This document shows positions 17,777 through 26,866 of a stretch of 64,000 nucleotides of DNA, in pieces; the first letter of the stretch is position 1, and every line of letters starts with the position of its first letter. Source of the stretch: Cyanidium caldarium. Lineage: Eukaryota > Rhodophyta > Bangiophyceae > Cyanidiales > Cyanidiaceae. The notes under the pieces are model-generated. The model was not told where the DNA came from. It saw nothing but the letters and a program-made list of their open reading frames with translations, and did no database searches. Location of the stretch: positions 124,001-188,000 of the forward strand of contig JANCYW010000009.1 of the NCBI GenBank assembly GCA_026184775.1, in the 5' to 3' direction. The position numbers and the translations under genes were made by a program.

Positions 17777-18064
17777 CGACGAGCAAGTATGTATCGGTTG
17801 TCAGGGTGGAAGTAGTCGGTCATTCGTACCGAGAACGCGTCCGCATGGTTTTTCGGCAACACAACGCACCGAACGCTCACCCTCATCGCTGCTGCTGCTG
17901 CTGCTGCTGCGACTGTCCGGGCGATCGGCAGTGCACACGCGGCTGCTGGAGCGCTGGTTTTGTCCTGGCGCGTCTCGAGGTCACCTCTGGGCGCGCACGC
18001 TCGCGGAATACGCCGCCACTTTGTCACTTCATCTCTCCCTCTCCGCGGGACGCATCCACGCTTC
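17777..18064. promoter_or_regulatory. Divergent phosphotransferase / DCN1 spacer with (CTG)7
   Basis: This 288-bp spacer contains a perfect (CTG)7 run at 17889-17910. No recognised gene is here. Confidence 0.5.
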
Positions 18065-19129
18065 ATGAACGCAACACAACGGTCGAAACTGGCGGGGTTT
18101 CTGCAGTGCGTCCACAACCGTATCACCCCGGCCGAGGCCGCCTCATGGCTGGCGCTGCACGGCTGGGAGGTGCCACGCGCCCTGGACGCGTTTTTCGAGG
18201 CGGCCGGCAACGGCGGTGAGACGGCCGCCAATCGCAGCCGGCGCGCTGGCGGGTCGCGGCCGGTCGCCGGGGACGATTCTTGGGGGCGGGCGAGCGAGGC
18301 GCTGTTTCGACGCTACGCCACCAGCATGCCGCCGCGACGCCTGCGGGCGCCACTTCGAGTAGACAAGGGTGCCAGCGGCCGTAACGGCGCTGCCGCCAAG
18401 AGCAATAGCGAACTGTGCATGACCCCTGAAGGGGTGTTGCGCTTTTTCGAGGAGCTGCAGGTGGACCCGATGCATCTGTCCACGCTGGTGTTTGCCTGGG
18501 CTGGCGGCTGTCGGCAGTCGTGCGTGTTCACCCTGGCCGAATTTCAACGAGCGACGGCGGCGGTCACTCGTCCGCCAGTGGCCGATACCGTATCCGCGGC
18601 GGGCACGAATATCACCGAGGAGGCGCTGTGGCTGCAGCTGCAACAGGCGTTTCCGGAGCGGGTGCTGCATCTGATCGGTGCCTCGCCGCAGGCATTCCGC
18701 GACTTTTACCTGTTCGCATTCGAATATTCGCGCGAGGCCGACACCCAAAAGACGCTCAACGTGGAGGACGCCAAGCAACTGTGGGCGCTGTTGCTCGGTG
18801 AGCCCGGCTGCCTGGGGTTGAGCATATCGGCGGCGACGACGACGACGCCATCGACCGCATCGCGGAGCTGGAAGTACCTGGCGCTGTTTATGGAGTTTCT
18901 CGGACGTGCCGAGCTAGGCCACTCGGGCGTGAGTCGGGACACCTGGGCGATGACGCTGGATTTCGCCCGCGCCACCCAGACCGACAGCGATGATCAACTG
19001 GCCAGCTACGATGAGACCGGCGCGTGGCCGGTGCTCTTGGACGAGTTTGTCGAGTATGTGCGACAGCATCACCGAGAGGCACGTCCCGGAGAGGATCGTG
19101 AGCAGAGCGGCGCCCGCGCCACCCGGTGA
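18065..19129 (+). CDS. DCN1: DCN1-like cullin neddylation factor
   Basis: The 354-residue product has an N-terminal UBA-like helix bundle (about 1-45, MNATQRSKLAGFLQ to the AASWLALHGWEVPRALDAFF segment), a low-complexity linker, and a PONY/DCUN1 domain. The PONY domain includes DPMHLSTLVFAWAGG, an F-rich helix near FRDFYLFAFEYSRE and the closing YDETGAWPVLLDEFVEYV, which contains the acidic patch residues that bind the cullin. DCN1 is the co-E3 that helps UBC12 transfer NEDD8 onto cullins. A 13-residue Ala/Thr/Ser stretch interrupts the PONY domain. CUL4, a likely target, is 7.7 kb away. Confidence 0.93.
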   Translation: MNATQRSKLAGFLQCVHNRITPAEAASWLALHGWEVPRALDAFFEAAGNGGETAANRSRRAGGSRPVAGDDSWGRASEALFRRYATSMPPRRLRAPLRVDKGASGRNGAAAKSNSELCMTPEGVLRFFEELQVDPMHLSTLVFAWAGGCRQSCVFTLAEFQRATAAVTRPPVADTVSAAGTNITEEALWLQLQQAFPERVLHLIGASPQAFRDFYLFAFEYSREADTQKTLNVEDAKQLWALLLGEPGCLGLSISAATTTTPSTASRSWKYLALFMEFLGRAELGHSGVSRDTWAMTLDFARATQTDSDDQLASYDETGAWPVLLDEFVEYVRQHHREARPGEDREQSGARATR

Positions 19130-19212
19130 AACGCCGGGAATGGACGACATCGGTCGAGTGCTGGGCGATCGAAAGTGTGCACGCCGCTCATCCCTCCGAC
19201 GTGAGATTGATG

Positions 19213-20928
19213 TCAGCCGGCGAAAGCGGTGACGTACATGGTGTGTCGGAAGGGCGCGGCGAATCGGCCATAGTTGGCCTCGGCGTCGCCCAAGCATGCC
19301 ACCGAGGTGACGTAAAAGCCCAGCGGTTTCAGGAACTTTTCCGGATCGTCGGTGCCGAACACGAACGGCGGCCACTTGCGGCTGCTGGAGGTGCGCAACG
19401 CAGCGCCCGCAGCGTTCTCCGACGCTTGTCGCGACAGGCGCTGCGCATCGGCTATCGGTCGGGCGCTCTCTGACGACTCGCCGCTGCCGCGTGACGTGGC
19501 TGACGACGAGGAGGACGACTGCGCGCGCAGTTTGCGCACTAGAGCCTCCTTCACAAAACTGGCACACATCCACGAGGCGCGCCCGGCGGGCGTCAGACTG
19601 CGCATGTCCTGAAAGAGGCGGCGGCAGGTGGCCTCGTCCAAGTAATATGTCAACCCCTCCAGCAGCCACACCGAGCTCTGTCTGGGGTTGAAGCCGGCCG
19701 CCAGCAGGTCTCGCTTCCAGTCCTTGCACAGATCGCTGGGCACGTACTTAACGACGCAGTACGGCTTGCGGTCGGCGAACTCGCTCCGCAGTATCTTCAA
19801 CTTGTATTCCATCACCACAGGCAAGTCGAGTTCGTAAAAGGCGACCTCTCGGGGCACCCGCAGACGGTAGGCGCGCATGTCCAGTCCGGCGCCGAGCAGC
19901 ACCACTTGCCGCGGCAGTGGCTCGTTGGAGGCCGCACCCTGCTCTTTGCCCTGCAGGCAGCGCAGCAGAAAGTCGTCAAAGTAGCGAGTGCGCACCGGGA
20001 TCCGGGACAACTGGTCCACGGTGCTGGCCTTGGCTTTTTCGCGTTGCGCTGCCATCACCTTGGCGCCGGCGAGCCGCTCGGCGAACGGGTCTTGGAACAG
20101 CGCGTCCGTCCTGAAATGCTCCATCTCGAGCGCCCGTGCCGCAGCCAGCAGCTGCGCCGAGCGCGTCATGCCCTGCAACGGGTGCTCCGGCGATATCGAC
20201 TGCAGCGGGTACGATGCCGAGGACGGCGTCGGCGGTGTGGGCGGTGGAGTGCCGGCCACACCCTCGGCGATACGTTCTCGAGCTGGTTTGGCGGGCACGT
20301 GCGACGGTCGACTGGGTGACATTGCGTCGGAGCGGGGTTTGGACGCCGCCGTGTCCGGTTTCCTGCTCTTCCACGGAAACAGGCCCGAGGGCAACAGCGA
20401 CCTTTTGCCCTCCTCCCCGGTGGCGGCGGTGGCGGTAGCGGCGTGCCCCTGGCGGGACGCCGCTTCCACCAACTGCGCTGGCCGCAGATCCAGTTTGGTG
20501 TGTGACGTGCTCCTCGCGTCCACATTGTCGCTCGCGGTGGAGGTCGCCGAATGGTTCGTGTGCTGCCCGGTGGCGTCGGTCGCTGCGCCGACCTCGGCTG
20601 CCGTTGTGGCTGTGGCCGGCTCCACCACCGATATCTCGCCCTGACTGCTGCGCCGCCTCCGCCGCCGTTCCCTAACCCGTCGCCGCGAGACGAGCCATTG
20701 ACGAGCCACCAACACCGCAGCCGCAATCACTGCCGCCTGCGGAGAGATCAAATTGCGCCAACCCGGATGCTCGAACGCGCCATCCCCAGCCTGCCACCTC
20801 TTGTCGTCGTCCACCGGACGTCGATCGGGAGTGGCGCCGCCTCCAGCAACAGTGCTCCTTCTCGCTTTGGGGGGTGTCACGGTGCGCTCGTCGGCGCGCG
20901 GAGCGTCGCGCTCGTCCCCTGACAGCAT
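19213..20928 (-). CDS. Leucine-carboxyl-methyltransferase-family SAM methyltransferase, membrane anchored
   Basis: The C-terminal 320 residues are a PF04072/TIGR00027-type methyltransferase: RTRYFDDFLLRCL, SAM-binding VVLLGAGLDMRAYRL, FYELDLPVVMEYK, and WLLEGLTYYLDEATCRRLF. The family includes PP2A methyltransferases and bacterial small-molecule O-methyltransferases; the substrate here is unknown. The first 250 residues are mostly disordered but contain a hydrophobic segment (about 78-95, VIAAAVLVARQWLV) followed by an Arg-rich patch, suggesting a membrane-anchored protein facing the cytosol or stroma. The frame extends to another ATG far upstream through an 8-bp tandem repeat; the ATG at 20928 is preferred. 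Confidence 0.82.
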   Translation of the reverse strand: MLSGDERDAPRADERTVTPPKARRSTVAGGGATPDRRPVDDDKRWQAGDGAFEHPGWRNLISPQAAVIAAAVLVARQWLVSRRRVRERRRRRRSSQGEISVVEPATATTAAEVGAATDATGQHTNHSATSTASDNVDARSTSHTKLDLRPAQLVEAASRQGHAATATAATGEEGKRSLLPSGLFPWKSRKPDTAASKPRSDAMSPSRPSHVPAKPARERIAEGVAGTPPPTPPTPSSASYPLQSISPEHPLQGMTRSAQLLAAARALEMEHFRTDALFQDPFAERLAGAKVMAAQREKAKASTVDQLSRIPVRTRYFDDFLLRCLQGKEQGAASNEPLPRQVVLLGAGLDMRAYRLRVPREVAFYELDLPVVMEYKLKILRSEFADRKPYCVVKYVPSDLCKDWKRDLLAAGFNPRQSSVWLLEGLTYYLDEATCRRLFQDMRSLTPAGRASWMCASFVKEALVRKLRAQSSSSSSATSRGSGESSESARPIADAQRLSRQASENAAGAALRTSSSRKWPPFVFGTDDPEKFLKPLGFYVTSVACLGDAEANYGRFAAPFRHTMYVTAFAG

Positions 20929-21605
20929 CGCACAAGTCCGCGGGAGCGGCGCCGAGACAAGCAACTGCTCGCCCCTGATGATGTGTCCGTCACCAGGTTT
21001 CCCAGTGCAACTCGTGTTCACACCGAAGGCACCGCTGGAAAGTGCTCGTCCAGCGACCGAACGGGAACGCGCCGGGGACTGCCGCACCGCGGGACGAACG
21101 AGCGAACGAGCGAACGAGCGAACGAGCGAACGATCAAATGCGCGCGCGCAACGCCACCGGATCGGTGCGCACGGGAGCCGGCGGGGGACGGGCATCGGCG
21201 TCCGCAGAACGGGGCAGGAGGAGGAGCGAGCTGGCGGGAGACTGGATAGAGCATCGCTGTGCCTAGGAGACGGTGGCGGAGGTTGCAACCGCTCCGGAAA
21301 CTCCAAAGCGCGGCACGATCGTGAACATACGAGGAGAGATGTGCACTGCACGTCTATATCCGTATCTGCTGAACACTTGGACCTCTGCTCTCACTCCCGG
21401 TGCTCTTTTCACGCTTTCGAAAGCGTCATTTCCGGTCATCGTTCGTCCATCGCGGTGCGATCGTTCCCGCGGACACGCCTCACGGCTCGACGCGACGACG
21501 ATCGCGCTGCCGAACCGGAAACGCGTCCATCACGGGGCCATTGGAGCCGACGCTTGTAGTGGGCGAAGGTGCGCAAGCACCGCGCACTGCTCCCTCTGTT
21601 TCGTT
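20929..21605. other. 677-bp divergent spacer between methyltransferase and VPS28
   Basis: No gene was recognised. It holds a tandem 8-bp repeat at 21095-21134 and serves as the start region for both flanking genes. In-frame extensions of either gene into it are Arg/Ser-rich and unlike known proteins. Confidence 0.5.
21095..21134. repeat. Tandem 8-bp repeat, five copies
   Basis: The unit cgaacgag occurs four times in perfect tandem and a fifth time with its last base changed. If the methyltransferase were read from its most upstream ATG, the repeat would encode alternating Arg-Ser-Leu-Val-type residues. Confidence 0.95.
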
Positions 21606-22439
21606 ATGGCGGAGCTGACCGCTACGTCGACCGGGTTGGAGACAGCCGCCCCGTCGTCCGATGCGCTGTCGGACAAGTCGCCCGCCGCAGTCTCTTCGTC
21701 AGCGCCGCTGGGCACCCTCTCATCGCTGTCCAGTTGGTTCATGGGCAACAGGGACTGGGTGGGAGAGCACGGCGCTGCGCGCGTGCCCCTGTATCGCACC
21801 GACAAGGAGCGCGAGACGCTCACCCACATGGCCGACCTGTTCGCCATCATCCAGTGCGTGGAACGGTTGGAAAGCGCGTGGCGCGCCAACACCATCTCCG
21901 ACGCCGACTACGAGCGGGCTTGTGGTCCGCTCATCACGCGATTCCGGGCGACGCGGCAGCTGCTGGCGGACGAGGTGCCATCGGTGATATCGTTCGCCGA
22001 GGAGTACCGCATGTCGGCGCGCGCAGCGGTGAATCGGTTGCAGGTAGGCGTGCCGGCCACGGTGGAGCACGCCAACGGCAGCGAACGGGCGCACGCGGAG
22101 GAGGTGCGTCGGGACAACTTCACGGCCGCCGCCATCCGCGCCACCGAGGCGTTCCTGACGGTTCAGGATGCGCTGGAGCTGGGCGAGCGCAGTGTGGACG
22201 CGCTGCTGCCGTACCTGCGCGACCTGCTGCACGTGCTCAGCAGTCGCATATCGACCATGTTCGAAGCCACCGACGGCGATGCGCTGCAAAAACGCGAGCG
22301 CATCGTGCAGTGGGTGCGTCGACTCGATGGCATGCGCGCTTCAGACAAGATCACCGAGGAGGACAAACGGCAACTATCGCACGACTTGCAAGGACTGTAT
22401 GAAGCGTTCAAGCGGCGCGTCGGCGAGCTGGAAATGTAA
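21606..22439 (+). CDS. VPS28: ESCRT-I subunit VPS28
   Basis: The 277-residue product has a Ser/Ala-rich lead of about 60 residues and then the VPS28 fold: VPLYRTDKERETLTHMADLF, ADYERACGPLITRF and a C-terminal four-helix domain ending SHDLQGLYEAFKRRVGELEM, with ERIVQWVRRLDGMRASD before it. VPS28 is one of the ESCRT-I core subunits that, with VPS23 and VPS37, sorts ubiquitinated membrane proteins into multivesicular bodies. A sandwiched 8-residue loop around 145-158 is richer in Glu and His than relatives. The stop lies 13 bp from the convergent NCBP3 stop. Confidence 0.92.
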   Translation: MAELTATSTGLETAAPSSDALSDKSPAAVSSSAPLGTLSSLSSWFMGNRDWVGEHGAARVPLYRTDKERETLTHMADLFAIIQCVERLESAWRANTISDADYERACGPLITRFRATRQLLADEVPSVISFAEEYRMSARAAVNRLQVGVPATVEHANGSERAHAEEVRRDNFTAAAIRATEAFLTVQDALELGERSVDALLPYLRDLLHVLSSRISTMFEATDGDALQKRERIVQWVRRLDGMRASDKITEEDKRQLSHDLQGLYEAFKRRVGELEM

Positions 22440-22452
22440 AGCACGTCCAACT

Positions 22453-23778
22453 TTAGGGGTCGGCCTCGGCTGCGTCGGCGGATTGGCCAATGGGCGCATC
22501 GGAGGGCGGCGCATCCGCTTGATGTTCCGGTGCGTGGAAGTAGCGCACCGGTTGTGAGCGGGCGCCGCGTTTGTCGATCGGTCGGCGCGCCTGATACACC
22601 TGTCCGCGGGCGTTTGACTGGCGAGCAGCTGCCGCCGGGTGGCGTCGGCGTTGCTGTCGCTGTCGGCGCTCCTGCACTTCGCGGCGTTTGCGCACCGAGC
22701 GACTCCAGTGGCTCTGCGGGTTGGGCGCCGCCGGACGCACGTCGCCCACGGTGGCGCGGCGCACCTTGAGCGGCACCCAGGTGGATTGGCGGGTGATATA
22801 CGGTCGTGCCGGATACCACCACAAGGACGGATCATCCGTCAGCTCTTCCTCGGGCGGCGCATCCGCGGCTGTCGGGGCGTCGGCAGCAAATGTGGGGAAC
22901 ACCACCGCGATCGCCGGAGTCTCGGTGGCGTCGGCGGCGGCATTCTCCTCAGCAGGTTCGGCGGCCGTGGCCTCTGCGGGGGATACGTGCTGCTTGTCGG
23001 CCACCTCCTCGCCGTTCGCGGTGCCTGCCGCCGGCCGCGGATCCTCAGCCGGCCCGTTGACAATTCGCATCTGCACCCACTTGGCAGTGTGCTCGTCGGC
23101 AAACACCGCATTGCACGACGAGTCGTTGATCCACTCGATCCAACTCGGCTCCACACACTCATGCACCTTAAAGTAGTTCTTCACGTCGCGGGTGGACAGC
23201 CGGTCGACGCCAAACAGGTGCAGCGCCTCGGGTCGCATGGCGTGCGCTTTCAGGGCCGGCAACGGCTTCTCCAGCGTCTGAAACGTCGACAACGCCGCGC
23301 CCTCCGGCAACGGGGTTGACACGGTTGGAGCGTCGGCCGTGACAGACGCAGCCTTCGCGCCGGTGACGTCGGTGCCGAAACGCTGTGCGCGTTTGACTCG
23401 CCGCGCGCGCTCCTCCTCGGAGGTCATATCGAAGCCGGCCACGAACACGGCGGCGTCCGACAGAACCCCAGCGCGTTTGACGCCCGACACGCGCTTGCCA
23501 TCGGAACGGAAGGCGGCTGCAGCTGCTCTACGGTCACGGGAGTGGCGGTGGTGATCGGAGGCATCACGCCCGGCTGGCGCGGTGGCGGCAGCCGCATCCG
23601 CCGCGGCGGCCAGGTCGGCGGCCGCAGCCTCGTCGCCCTCGGTGACCACCGCCCGGGTCATGCTGCCCAACTCTTCCGCAGCATCGATCGAAGGCGCACC
23701 GGCTGCAACGTGCCGCTTGGCTACGCTCTGCGAGGTGCCGGTGCCATCCTCGGTCCTTGGCGGCTCGGTGCCGGCCAT
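22453..23778 (-). CDS. NCBP3: Nuclear cap-binding protein subunit 3-like
   Basis: The 441-residue product has the NCBP3 RRM-like block: ALHLFGVDRLSTRDVKNYFK, then IEWINDSSCNAVFADEHTA. Before it stands an RRVKRAQRFGTDV motif of the kind seen in NCBP3 and MOS11/SARNP proteins. The C-terminal third is basic (RKRREVQERRQRQQRRR). NCBP3 binds the nuclear cap-binding complex with NCBP1 and links capped mRNAs to export. Long Ala/Glu-rich linkers separate the blocks and look disordered. The ATG at 23778 is chosen because no ATG lies upstream in frame. Confidence 0.85.
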   Translation of the reverse strand: MAGTEPPRTEDGTGTSQSVAKRHVAAGAPSIDAAEELGSMTRAVVTEGDEAAAADLAAAADAAAATAPAGRDASDHHRHSRDRRAAAAAFRSDGKRVSGVKRAGVLSDAAVFVAGFDMTSEEERARRVKRAQRFGTDVTGAKAASVTADAPTVSTPLPEGAALSTFQTLEKPLPALKAHAMRPEALHLFGVDRLSTRDVKNYFKVHECVEPSWIEWINDSSCNAVFADEHTAKWVQMRIVNGPAEDPRPAAGTANGEEVADKQHVSPAEATAAEPAEENAAADATETPAIAVVFPTFAADAPTAADAPPEEELTDDPSLWWYPARPYITRQSTWVPLKVRRATVGDVRPAAPNPQSHWSRSVRKRREVQERRQRQQRRRHPAAAARQSNARGQVYQARRPIDKRGARSQPVRYFHAPEHQADAPPSDAPIGQSADAAEADP

Positions 23779-23940
23779 TTTCGGCGGTTGTCTCAATGCC
23801 GAGCAGCGGGACGCACGCGACGACCTGGGAACGAAAACGCGCGGAGACCGTTTGGCGACGCAGTGCAACTCGGGGCGGCCCGTGTTAGAGATGCGGGGGC
23901 GTCCCACACAAGAGGCGCGCTTTAAGACTTCTCCCCGGGC

Positions 23941-24648
23941 TCATTCCAATTCAGCGTCGGCTCCGGCTTTCTGTTTGCGCCTTTGACGCTCCTTTTCCCG
24001 GCGCTGATATCGATTGAGCGAGCCTGCCGGGGATGACGGCGACGGCTTTTTGGGCTCGGCTGGCGGCGTGCCCCAGGTGCGCCTCTCGTAGTCCTCGAGC
24101 CACTTTTCCAACTCGGCGATCTTCCGCTCTTGCAGTTGGCGCAAAACGAACACGAAGATAGCCAAGACGGTGAGCACCACCAGCAACACGAACGCCATCG
24201 GTGCGAGCACATTCTCCAGCTTCTCGGCAAGCCCGTTGAAGCTCGACTCCTGCGGAGCAGGTGCAGCCGCCGGCGCGTCAGTGGCCTCTGCCTTGGCCAG
24301 GTCGAGCGTCAGCAAGAAGCAAGACACGGTAGTGAGAAGCGGGACGGTGGCCGCTGCAACCGCTGCGGAAAGCGCGTTGCCGTCTCGGTGAAGCGCAGTG
24401 AATCGCGCGGCTTCATTCAGCTTGCGCCGAGCGGCGTCGTCCATTCTGAGCGGTAGCGCCTTCCCATCTCCCCCGCCTCTAAGAGTCAGCGCTGCGCCCG
24501 GCGGCCGCCTCTGCAAAGCCGTCGCCCAACGTGCGGTGCGCTCGCAAACGGCAACACGCCCTGTTGACTGTCTCACGACCCTAGAGACACCCGCCGGTGC
24601 CACGAATGACACCAGACCTGTACTCTTGTGGACGATCCCAGTACTCAT
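23941..24648 (-). CDS. Unknown two-TM protein with organelle-type leader
   Basis: The 235-residue product matches no family I recognise. Residues 1-50 are Arg/Thr/Ser/Ala-rich without much acid, as in a plastid or mitochondrial transit peptide. A hydrophobic stretch lies near 90-115 (LSAAVAAATVPLLTTVSCFLL), followed by an Ala/Pro-rich loop, a second hydrophobic helix near 148-170 (MAFVLLVVLTVLAIFVFVL) and then a long charged tail rich in Lys, Arg and Glu. The tail begins RQLQERKIAELEKWLEDYE, likely a coiled coil. It sits head to head with a cyclophilin with an organelle leader (152 bp between ATGs). Function unknown. Confidence 0.75.
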   Translation of the reverse strand: MSTGIVHKSTGLVSFVAPAGVSRVVRQSTGRVAVCERTARWATALQRRPPGAALTLRGGGDGKALPLRMDDAARRKLNEAARFTALHRDGNALSAAVAAATVPLLTTVSCFLLTLDLAKAEATDAPAAAPAPQESSFNGLAEKLENVLAPMAFVLLVVLTVLAIFVFVLRQLQERKIAELEKWLEDYERRTWGTPPAEPKKPSPSSPAGSLNRYQRREKERQRRKQKAGADAELE

Positions 24649-24800
24649 CCAGTTGATTTCCGCGGAGCCAACGCACTCTCGTCCCGCACGACCTCTCCCG
24701 CACCGAGCCCGTCGATCCGTGTGGCCGCCGCGAGCCTCGCGCCGTGCTCTTCACCCTCGCAACACGTGCAGTTCCGATCGTCTTCTTCCATTCGCTCATC
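24649..24800. promoter_or_regulatory. Divergent spacer, unknown membrane gene / cyclophilin
   Basis: Only 152 bp separate the two ATGs, so the two genes probably share a bidirectional promoter. Confidence 0.5.
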
Positions 24801-25487
24801 ATGTTCGTGCACACGTTGATTCGAATTCAGAGTAGGGCATCGCGGACGGCTCAGTCGGTCACTCGGTCGTGGCATCGGGATGCAACGCCCGCCCGCTGCC
24901 GTCTCCCCGTCGCAGCGGCCCGGCAGCGGGGCGGCCTGCGGTACCTCTCAGCAGCCGCAGCACCCTCTTCCTCGGCGGCCGACGCCACCGTGACCAGCAA
25001 AGTGTACGTAGAATTTACGGTGGGCGGCGAGCCGGCCGGCCGGGTGGTGTTCGGGCTGTTCGGCCAACAGGTGCCGAAGACGGCGGAGAACTTTCGGGCG
25101 CTGTGCACCGGCGAGAAGGGATACGGATATGCGGACAGCGTAGTGCACCGCGTGATACCGGATTTCGTGGTGCAGTTTGGCGACTTTACGGCCGGCAACG
25201 GGACCGGCGGAAAGAGCATCTACGGCGACCGCTTCGAAGACGAGAACTTTGCGGTGCGCCATGCCACCGGCGTGCTGTCCATGGCCAACGCCGGCCCCAA
25301 CACCAACGGCTCCCAGGTGTTTATCGTGCTCAACGGCGATATGTGCCGGCACCTGGACGGTCGTCACGTGGTGTTCGGACAGGTGCTAGAGGGCATGGAT
25401 GTGGTACGCAAGATCGAGCAGGTGCCCACCGGCGCCATGGACCGCCCGCGCCAAGAAGTACGCATTGCCGCATCCGGTGAGCTGTGA
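24801..25487 (+). CDS. Cyclophilin-type peptidyl-prolyl isomerase with organelle leader
   Basis: The 228-residue product has a basic, Ser/Thr/Arg-rich leader of about 70 residues starting [16 protein letters not shown], then a single cyclophilin domain: [46 protein letters not shown] and [10 protein letters not shown]. Catalytic Arg and neighbouring Phe/Gln are kept. The residue equivalent to Trp121 of human CypA, important for cyclosporin binding, is His here. It catalyses proline isomerisation, probably in mitochondrion or plastid. The most upstream ATG in frame is at 24801. Confidence 0.92.
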   Translation: MFVHTLIRIQSRASRTAQSVTRSWHRDATPARCRLPVAAARQRGGLRYLSAAAAPSSSAADATVTSKVYVEFTVGGEPAGRVVFGLFGQQVPKTAENFRALCTGEKGYGYADSVVHRVIPDFVVQFGDFTAGNGTGGKSIYGDRFEDENFAVRHATGVLSMANAGPNTNGSQVFIVLNGDMCRHLDGRHVVFGQVLEGMDVVRKIEQVPTGAMDRPRQEVRIAASGEL

Positions 25488-25664
25488 ACGAGTCAAATAG
25501 CATAGGGGAGCATAAAGGGAAAGGATATATATCGCCGGGGCCCTGTCGGCCGCTTTTCTGAACGGGTCGGCTGGGAGCGGCGGCCGCGGAGGTGCGCGCA
25601 CGAATTTCGAATTCGCAGCAGCGCTCGTTTTCCGTTTGGGTGGCTCTTGTGCGGACACAACGAC

Positions 25665-26843
25665 ATGGCGCGCGCTCAGGTGGTGAAGTGGCCGTTGGAA
25701 GAGGATCACACCATCGATACATCACTCAGAACAAAGCAGGCATTGCCATTCTATCCGGTGGCCTCCTCATCCGGTGTTGCTCATTCGGTAGATCCCTTCG
25801 CGGAGCTGCCTGCGGAGATTCTGGCCAACATTGCGTCGTGCCTCTTGCTGGGACCCGACGGTGACGCTTCCGAAGAGCCGAACGCGCCCGCCCCAGCGAG
25901 CAACAGACGTGCTCGTTTTTACCGGGCGCGCTTACGGGCCTTGTGGTTCTGTTCGGGACAGGACAGTTTGTGGCGGCTGGCGGCGGCGAGTCGGCCGTGG
26001 CGCGCGCTGTTGGGCGAGCACGGAACAGCGGGGGATTCCTACCTACGTCGGCACTGGGATGCGCTCGCGGAACGCGTTTTCGGTTGCGCGCTGGATGAAT
26101 CGCTGACGTATATTCAGTGGCATATGCGCAATCGCGCGCAAAGCACGGTGAGCGCGGTATCGCGGTATGCCCTGCTAGCGGTGCGCGAGTCGTGCCACAT
26201 CTGTGCCAAACGGCTCGCCGAGCCCGATCTCTGGGCAGTGTGGCCGCTGTGGGATGACGCCTTCTTGTTGGACGGTGCGGCTGACGGCCAGGCAGCGTGG
26301 ACGGCGCCCTCCGCATCCCGCTATCTGGCGTTTCCCTGTTGTCGCCTCTGTTTCTGGGGCGACACCGCCAGCACGCCACTAGACAGCAGTGCGTCCGAAG
26401 ACGATGCCGAGTCGCGATGGCTGCAGGCACTGGCAGCGGAGATTGCCAGGTTGCGGTGCGGCCGCCTCGATGAGATGGACGCGGCCATCGCCGCAGCGCC
26501 GTCGTTGGCCCTGTCGCGATTGCGAGAGCATCAGACGGGGGTGACGTTGGCCAAGGCGCGTCTGCAACTGCGCCACTGGCGCCGCCGACTTGGTGTGGTT
26601 CGCGCTCCAGATTCCGACCCCACCATTCCGGAAGACGGCGACGACGACGACGATGCTGCCCGATGGCCACCAGTGGATGAGGCGTTGCGGGAGGCGTTCG
26701 AGCGACAGGCATTTGCTTGCCGCCTGGTGAGCGATGCCGCCCCGGCCTCTAGGGCTACCAGCGCCGCGGCCGCCTTTCTCCTCTGCAAGCGAGTGCTGCT
26801 GCCGCTGGCCCGTTCGCTGTTGCTGAAAATGCTCTCGCCGTAA
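25665..26843 (+). CDS. F-box-like protein with Cys pairs
   Basis: The 392-residue product contains an F-box-like block near residues 43-60 (DPFAELPAEILANIASCLL) and a later LWRLAAASRPWRALLG segment that completes the motif after a 50-residue insertion. Downstream are two Cys pairs, CHIC (near 180) and CCRLC (near 225), possibly a zinc-binding knuckle. The remainder is helical and acidic (near 330). F-box proteins bind SKP1 and bring substrates to CUL1 ligases; this role is inferred from the box alone. The stop lies 23 bp from the convergent GCN2 stop. Confidence 0.7.
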   Translation: MARAQVVKWPLEEDHTIDTSLRTKQALPFYPVASSSGVAHSVDPFAELPAEILANIASCLLLGPDGDASEEPNAPAPASNRRARFYRARLRALWFCSGQDSLWRLAAASRPWRALLGEHGTAGDSYLRRHWDALAERVFGCALDESLTYIQWHMRNRAQSTVSAVSRYALLAVRESCHICAKRLAEPDLWAVWPLWDDAFLLDGAADGQAAWTAPSASRYLAFPCCRLCFWGDTASTPLDSSASEDDAESRWLQALAAEIARLRCGRLDEMDAAIAAAPSLALSRLREHQTGVTLAKARLQLRHWRRRLGVVRAPDSDPTIPEDGDDDDDAARWPPVDEALREAFERQAFACRLVSDAAPASRATSAAAAFLLCKRVLLPLARSLLLKMLSP

Positions 26844-26866
26844 ACGGTCTCGCGGTGGGGACGTCC

